A stretch of DNA of 64,000 nt from Panax quinquefolius (taxonomy: Eukaryota; Streptophyta; Magnoliopsida; Apiales; Araliaceae), in assembly GCA_020205615.1 (NCBI GenBank), contig CM035167.1, positions 55,692,343-55,756,342 of the forward strand. The letters are read 5' to 3'. Position numbers and translations under genes: made by a program. The notes under the pieces are model-generated. The model saw nothing but the letters and a program-made list of their open reading frames with translations. It ran no database searches and was not told the DNA's origin. The first letter of the stretch is position 1; the number at the start of each line of letters is the position of its first letter. Shown here piece after piece: positions 58,216 to 64,000 of the stretch.

Positions 58216-58345
58216 AATATCTTTGGCTCAGAAGTGCAAAGATTAATGATTTCTAAAGAATATCTTTGGTCAGTAGTGCAAAGATGAACAGTGTTTAGAT
58301 GAACATAACTAATCGATGAATATCTTTGGCCTCAGTAGTGCAAAG
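58216..58345 (+). repeat. Hairpin trio of Tekay-C LTR
   Basis: Three ATCTTTG...CAAAGAT stems, the first with one changed flank ('gattaatg'). Loops differ from those of Tekay-B while stems are kept. Confidence 0.8.
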
Positions 58346-58899
58346 ATGAATATTTGATTCCGTATGTATATCGATTGATGTTACAGGATAAAAGATAGAT
58401 GATGAACTTTTAAATTCATACATAGAAGATAGTAGTTTGCATTCTCTACTTAACTCTTCTAATGAATTATTATTTCATTGCTAATATTGATTTAAAATTT
58501 GTTGTCTATCAGATTCTATTAGATTTTTCCTGTTGAAGACTAACGGTAATTTGTTGTATATTATCTTAGTCATAATATTCTTTACTTTGGGCTAGTTGAG
58601 CTCACCCTTTTCCTTTTTGTTCCATTCTTCTCGTGGAGGCGAGAATATAGCGAGTAGACTAGCCTGGGGTATGGAATGAAGGTTTTAGAAAGAATTGTTT
58701 AGTAGTCCTCACCATTTTGTAAAATAATGTATCAATAAATGTGATGAGGATTTATTTGAGTATAGATATTGTCTAGAAGATAATATTTGTATTCAAACTC
58801 ACAGCTTTCTTGTTGTAATAATAAAGTTGTAGTTGTTTATGTACCATGTATTGACAACTCGTAATGGTGATGTATACCTATTTTGGGGGCGCCACAGGT

Positions 58900-58934
58900 T
58901 GGTATCGAGCTTAGGATATGATCTCTCGGAGATC
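58900..58934 (+). other. Tekay-C PBS and adjacent hairpin
   Basis: PBS-like tggtatcgagc is followed by GATCTC/GAGATC (58920-58934) with loop TCG; in Tekay-B the loop is CAT. Confidence 0.75.
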
Positions 58935-59082
58935 GGGAATAGAACTAGGAGGGAGAGACGAGTAAATCCTTTGCTAGTGTGTCCTACCTAAGCTTATTTG
59001 TTAGTTAGTCAAGATATATAGGATATTATGTGATATATTGATTTCCTTAATTAACCCTTGTTTTATGACGATGATTTGAGAA

Positions 59083-60180
59083 ATGTCGATCGAGAATATT
59101 AACAATGGAAATGAGACCGTGGAGATGCTGTACTCACACAACGAGGAGAACGTGCAACAGTCGGGCAATGTTCCTCCCGTGAACAACACCATTGAAAGCG
59201 ATGATGAACGAGGGATGTTTAGAAGTTTTTGCGCCATGCAAAAATCGCATTTAGGAGACTCGTGTTCAAAATACAGGAGGAAATGATAGCATTATTCACG
59301 TTGTCACAAACAAGCAAGCTTCAAAGAGTCGGGACCACCAGAATTTAAGGGAAAGCCGATCCGATCATGGCGGAAACATGGGTCAAGCAAATTACCAAGA
59401 TATTCGATGTCTTGGGATGCACGGAGGAATGAAGGTTCCATTCGCCACCTTTATGTTTCGTGGCGAGGCGTATTCATCGGTGGGAGTCTCAGAAGCGTAC
59501 CCATCCAAATTTCGCACTCAAGATGTCTTGGGAGACGTTTGAAGCTATTTAATGACAAATACTTTCCCGAAAGTGTTCGGCTATATGAAGGAAGTGGAGT
59601 TCATCGATTGAACAAAACAACACGACGGTGTCTCAATACGAGGCAAAGTTTGCAGAGTTATCCAGTTTGCACCTCATTTGGTGGAGAATGAGGAACGATG
59701 ACGCTGGATGTTTCGAGAGGTTTGAAACCCTAAGATACGACAATATCTCATTTCTCATAAATTTTCTCTCTATTCGGATGTTGTTGTTAATGTGGCTCAA
59801 TTGTTAGAGCGAGATAACGAGTATATTCAACCAAGGGACCATAACCAGGATCGTACTGAGATAGCGAGTCAATGTAATAATGATAACCAATGGAGAAAGA
59901 AACAGACGGACAAAAATGGTAACCACTCGGTGGTAATCATGGCCATGAAAATAGAAGAAACGAGTTAGAGGAGATTTTAAAAGAGGAGATTTAACAACGA
60001 CCATGTGAAGACGATAAAGGCTTGGCAAAAGAATCGGTTCTAAGGGAGGAGAACGACCACCGGTCATATGTTACAAATGCGAAAAAGAGGGACATATCGA
60101 TCAAACCGCCCACAACAGCTTCAAGGTATGCTATAATTGTGGAAATGAAGGACATATCGCTCGAGATTATACGGTAGAGA
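59083..60180 (+). pseudogene. gag: Tekay-C gag
   Basis: It starts MSIENINNGNETVEMLYSHN (59083-59286). The capsid body is spread over several frames (for example 59407-59691: LFNDKYFPESVRLYEGSG). Two CCHC-type knuckles are at about 60065-60175 (CYKCEKEGHI and CYNCGNEGHIARD). At least four frame breaks are present. Confidence 0.78.
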
Positions 60181-60660
60181 AACCTAGTTCAATGGGGGAT
60201 TTGTGACTCAAAAGACCGTCCCAAAAAAGTCAAAGTCAACGATTCCGGAAGAGCGTTTGTTGTGATCGGTCAAAATGCGAGAAACCCAAACGAGGTGATC
60301 ACGGGTAAGCTATTTATAAATTCTTGCGAAGTTTATACCTTACTTGATACCGGGTGCTACCCATTCATTTATCTCTCCCGCATGTGCTCAACGCTTAAAC
60401 TTGACTCGAGAAATTAGACTTTGACCTATCTGTGGAAACTCCGCTAGGGAGAAACTTTCATCACATCCACTGCTTATAAATCTTGTTTGATTCAAGTTGG
60501 CACCATCACCTTACCCGTTGACCTTATCTCTTTAAAGATACTTGCTTTTGATGTGCTTTTAGGGATTGATTGGTTAACTACTCATCATGCCAAAATTGAT
60601 TGTTTTCGTAAGGTTGTTAGTTTTCATATTCCTAACCAACCCGTTGTATTTAATTCAAGC
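60181..60660 (+). pseudogene. pro: Tekay-C protease region
   Basis: It is homologous to 31380-31830. The catalytic aspartate motif LLDTG is at about 60335-60350, broken just after it by an extra G in 'accgggtgc', where Tekay-B reads 'accggtgc'. LGIDWL follows at about 60560. Confidence 0.72.
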
Positions 60661-62150
60661 AACTAAACCATTAAAATCAATCACTATCATATCTAATCAT
60701 AAAGTTATTCGCTTATTGAAAAACGGATGTCAAGCTTTCTTAGCCCATGTTATGGATTTGAATAAAGACACGCCAAATTTGAATAATATTCCCGTTGTTA
60801 TTGACTTTCCGACGATTTCAAAGAACTTCCTGTCTACCCCGTAACGTGAAGTTGAATTCTTTATTGATCTTGAACCGTGTACAAAGCCCATTTCTAAAAC
60901 CCCATATCGAATGGCTCCTATTGAACTTCGTGAGTTAAAGGTCCAACTACGGAATTGTTGGACATCGGCTTCATTCGGCCCTAGTACATCTCCTTGGGGT
61001 GCTCCTGCTTTATTCAGTAAAGAAGAAAGACGGGAGTATGCGACTTTTGTATTGACTATCTGAATTGAACCATGTCACCATCAAGAATAGGTATCCTCTA
61101 CCTCGTATTGATGACTTGTTTGACCAAATTGCAAGGGCACAATTCTTTTCAAAATTGATCTTCGCTCGGATATCATCAAATGAAGATTAGAAAATTGAGG
61201 ATATTCCAAAGACCGCCTTCGAACTCCTCGGATGGGCATTATGAATTCTTAGTCATGTCTTTCGGACTAACTAATGCTCTCACTGGCTTTCATGGATATG
61301 ATGAACCGAGTATTCAAGGAATATTTGGATCAATTCGTTGTTGTCTTTATTGATGACATCCTTATATATTCCAAAAGTCGTGAAGATCATGAGCACCATT
61401 TAAAGTTTGGTACTCCAAAGGCTTCGTGAAAACAAACTATATGCCAAATTGAAGAAATGCGAGTTCGCTTGAGGAAGTAGCATTCTTGGGGCACGTGGTG
61501 TCGAAACATGGAGTATCTATTGATCCGACGAAGATTGAAGCAATACAAAGTTGGAGCAACCGGCTCGGTGGATCAAGTACGTAGTTTTTGGGCTTAATCG
61601 GTTATTATCGAAGATTCGTGGAAGGGTTTTCTCGAATCGCTACTCCATTAACCCAAATAACTCGGAAGGATACAAAATTCGTTTGGAGTGAAGAATGCGA
61701 GAAGAGTTTCCAAGAGCTTAAGATGAGACTTATTTCTAAGACTGTTCTAACAATACCATTTGGTTCGGATGGATTTGTTATCTACAAATGATGCTTTAGG
61801 CAAAGGGTTAGGATGTGTTCTCATGCAACGTGGAAAGTCATAGCCTATGCCTCGCGACAACTTAAAGAGTATGAGAGAAATTATCCTACTCATGATCTAA
61901 AGTTAGCGCAAATCGTTTCAGCGCTTAAAGATATGGAGGCACTATCTATATGGGGAGAAAGTGGAGATATATTCGCACCATAAAAGCCTTAAATATTTAT
62001 TCACTCAAAAAAGAACTCAACATGCGGCAATGACGCTGGCTCGAGCTATTGAAAGACTACGACCACACTATTCAATACCATCCCGAAAAGCGAGCGTGGT
62101 AGCCGACGCTGCGTTGAGTAGAAGATCATATGCGGAACGAAAAGTGCGAT
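60661..62150 (+). pseudogene. pol: Tekay-C RT and RNase H
   Basis: FIDDILIYS at about 61340-61370. Block 61588-61791 reads [20 protein letters not shown] and SEECEKSFQELKMRL. RNase H pieces continue to [12 protein letters not shown] (about 61960). Frames break often. Confidence 0.78.
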
Positions 62151-63334
62151 GATGTCAAGTATACGACAGAGCCAACTTTAATAGAAAAGTTAAGGTTGCT
62201 CAAGCCACCGAATTTGAGCGTCGCGCGTATGAAGAAGAAAGTACAAAAGGAGCTATTCCTAAGCGAGAATTGATGAAGAAGGAATACTTGAGTCCACTCT
62301 AGACTTTGTGGTTCCTAACCACTGATTTTGAAGTACAAGATTATGATGGAGGCACACAATACACCATTTGTAATCCATCCTGGAAGTACTAAAATGTATC
62401 GTGATCTTCGACATACATTTTGGTGGAACAATATGAAGAAAGAGATTGCAAAGTTTATCTCGATGTGTTTAACTTGCTTAACGTAAAAGGCGAAGCATCT
62501 AGTACCTAAGGGTCCGTTGCAACCACTTGAGATTCTCGAAATGGAAGTGGGAACACATTACCATGGATTTCGTTACGGGTCTTCCTACTGGTTTCTCAAG
62601 GCATCAATGCTATTTGGGTTATTGTTGATAGATTAACCAAGTCTGCTTTCATTTCTTGCCGATCACGGAGACTTATTCCTTGAACGCCTTGCTAGTATGT
62701 GACGTGAATGAAATTGTGAGGTTGCATGGCATGCCCAGATCCATAGTTTCGGATCGTGACCCAAGATTCACTTCAAGATTTTGGGTTAGCTTGCAAAAAG
62801 CTATGGGCACGGATTTGCGATTTAGTTGAGATACCATCCCCAAACCAGACGACAATCGAGAGGACTATTCAAACTCTTGAAGATTTATTAAGACTCGTGT
62901 CCTAGACTTCAAGGGCGCTTGGGATAAGTATTTACCATCAGTGGAATTCTCCTACAACAACAGTTATCAGGCAAGTATAGGTGTGGCTCCATTCGAAGCA
63001 TTATATTGACGAAAATGTCGTTCTCCAATATGTTGGGATGAGGTGGGTGAAGCAACATTGTTGGGACCCGAGTTAGTACGTATGACTACCGAAAAGATTC
63101 AAATGATTCGACAACGTATACAAATGGCACAAGATCGACAAAAGAATTATGCGGATCTTCATCGAAAGGACGTGGAATTTAGTGTAGGGGATCATGTATT
63201 GTCATGAAGTTGCTCCATGGAAGGGAGTTACAAGATTTGGGAAGAGAGGAAAGCTCAATCCACGATTTATTGGTCCATTTCAAATTCTTGACCGAGTAGG
63301 AAATGTAGCCTATAGACTTGCGTTACCTCCAAGT
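62151..63334 (+). pseudogene. int: Tekay-C integrase
   Basis: The zinc-finger region is at about 62370-62480 and catalytic motifs are MDFVTGLP (about 62565) and VSDRDPRF (about 62750). The glutamate is in 'caatcgagaggact' (QSERT, about 62855). The C-terminal block 63194-63385 reads GKRGKLNPRFIGPFQILDRV. Frameshifts separate the parts. Confidence 0.78.
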
Positions 63335-63640
63335 ATGTCTCGTGTTCATAATGTGTTTCACATATCCGTATTCAGAAATATGTGAAAGACCCGAACCACG
63401 TTATAGAATTAGAACCCACCGAAATAGTAGAAGACTTAACGTATGAGGAGGTACCTATCAAGATCTTGGATAGGAAGGAGCATGTCCCACGCCAAGAAAG
63501 GTCATACCACAAGTTAAAGTTTTGTGGAGGAATCATGCTATAGAGGAAATGACACGAATTGGAAACGGAAATGAAAGCGAGGTATCCTCACCTTTTCAAA
63601 CACTGTGTACGTGACGCCAATTTCGAGGACGAAATTTCAT
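63335..63640 (+). pseudogene. Tekay-C chromodomain
   Basis: SRVHNVFHIS and, in another frame, YEEVPIKILDRKEHV are readable; the rest is frame-shifted. It ends 'cgaggacgaaatttc' before the PPT. Confidence 0.68.
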
Positions 63641-63650
63641 AAGGAGGAGG
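63641..63650 (+). other. Polypurine tract of Tekay-C
   Basis: The sequence aaggaggagg lies directly before the LTR. Confidence 0.65.
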
Positions 63651-63651
63651 T

Positions 63652-64000
63652 TGTAAGACCCCAACTTATTATTAATGAAATTTAATTTTCTCTATTTATT
63701 ATTTTGAAATAGTAAGGGTTGATGTGATTAATGTGGATAGTTAGGGGTAAAATACGCAAATATTTCAAAATAAGCAAGTGGTTATAAAATATTCATTGTT
63801 GTCGGGGAATATTCGTTTGGTCATGGAATATTCGTGATCGCTTGGGAATATTCGTATTTACGGCAAGACCATGTGTGGGCCCCATAACTAAAGCGATTGG
63901 ATGAAAAAAAACGACAAATATAAGTTGGTTAAAAATAACGGCGTAGTAGTTATTACCATTAATACTTGTTAAAATACTCTATGTGGTTAAAACACAAGAA
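63652..64000 (+). repeat. Tekay-C 3' LTR, first 349 bp
   Basis: It is the same start as 56186 and is nearly identical over the visible part; the window ends inside it. Confidence 0.88.

Larger units (their letters stand above)
56186..58896 (+). repeat. Tekay-C 5' LTR (2.7 kb)
   Basis: It starts TGTAAGACCCC and ends GGGGGCGCCACA. TATA box at 57517-57524. It carries a longer 'gagttactattcac' minisatellite (about 57805-57875) than Tekay-B and the three-hairpin array at 58216-58345. Confidence 0.88.
56186..64000 (+). mobile_element. Tekay-C: chromovirus inserted in the Tat-2 LTR (3' LTR incomplete)
   Basis: 5' LTR 56186-58896, PBS at 58900, gag, pol, PPT at 63641 and the start of the 3' LTR at 63652. 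Probable target sequence on the left is TTTGT; the right copy lies outside the window. It is highly similar to Tekay-B over its length, with the same gene order. Confidence 0.88.

Overview
The window is plant nuclear repeat DNA, most probably eudicot. It consists almost entirely of nested, decayed LTR retrotransposons around one broken host gene. I see no bacterial-type genes, rRNA or tRNA genes. Element identity comes from LTR ends, primer-binding sites (PBS), polypurine tracts (PPT) and protein motifs readable in the translated frames. No database search was run, and the species cannot be named.

Layout. 1-4437: the 3' part of a Tat/Ogre-like Ty3/gypsy element (Tat-0), with an antisense ORF, repeat arrays and a truncated LTR. 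4438-5700: AT-rich LTR-like DNA forming an inverted repeat. 5692-5979: candidate host exon(s), minus strand. 6201-16968: a complete non-autonomous element with 4.5-kb LTRs, a 1.7-kb non-coding interior and a perfect 5-bp target duplication (TCAAT); it is LARD-like. 16974-19190: the 5' half of a host coiled-coil gene resembling Arabidopsis At4g38062 (minus strand), cut by the LARD. 19757-20842: a probable copia LTR piece. 20843-47163: Tat-1, a second Tat element, interrupted inside its coding region by two joined Tekay/Del-type chromoviruses (Tekay-A partial, Tekay-B complete, 25119-37423). Its pol resumes at 37424 and is followed by hairpin repeats, the antisense ORF, repeat arrays and a truncated 3' LTR. 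47164-56185: Tat-2, an inverted, internally deleted relative. 56186-64000: Tekay-C, a third chromovirus inserted in Tat-2's 5' LTR, whose 3' LTR runs off the window.

How the parts work together. Tat elements encode gag on the plus sense, then RT, RNase H, a second (archaeal-type) RNase H and integrase. In Tat-0 and Tat-1 a long antisense ORF with a DUF7745-like domain lies between pol and the 3' LTR. Tekay elements encode gag with two CCHC knuckles, protease, RT, RNase H, integrase and a C-terminal chromodomain. The LARD carries no proteins, but its 3' boundary is Tekay-like, so trans-mobilisation by a Tekay relative is plausible.

Most notable signals: (1) a conserved two-helix hairpin module with compensatory changes, repeated in the Tat non-coding regions; (2) three tandem hairpins in every Tekay LTR leader; (3) the antisense DUF7745-like ORF; (4) a duplicated zinc-knuckle module in Tat-2; (5) a striking concentration of copy-to-copy differences, stops and frameshifts at CNG (CHG) sites, which points to methylation-linked mutation or long-read consensus error.
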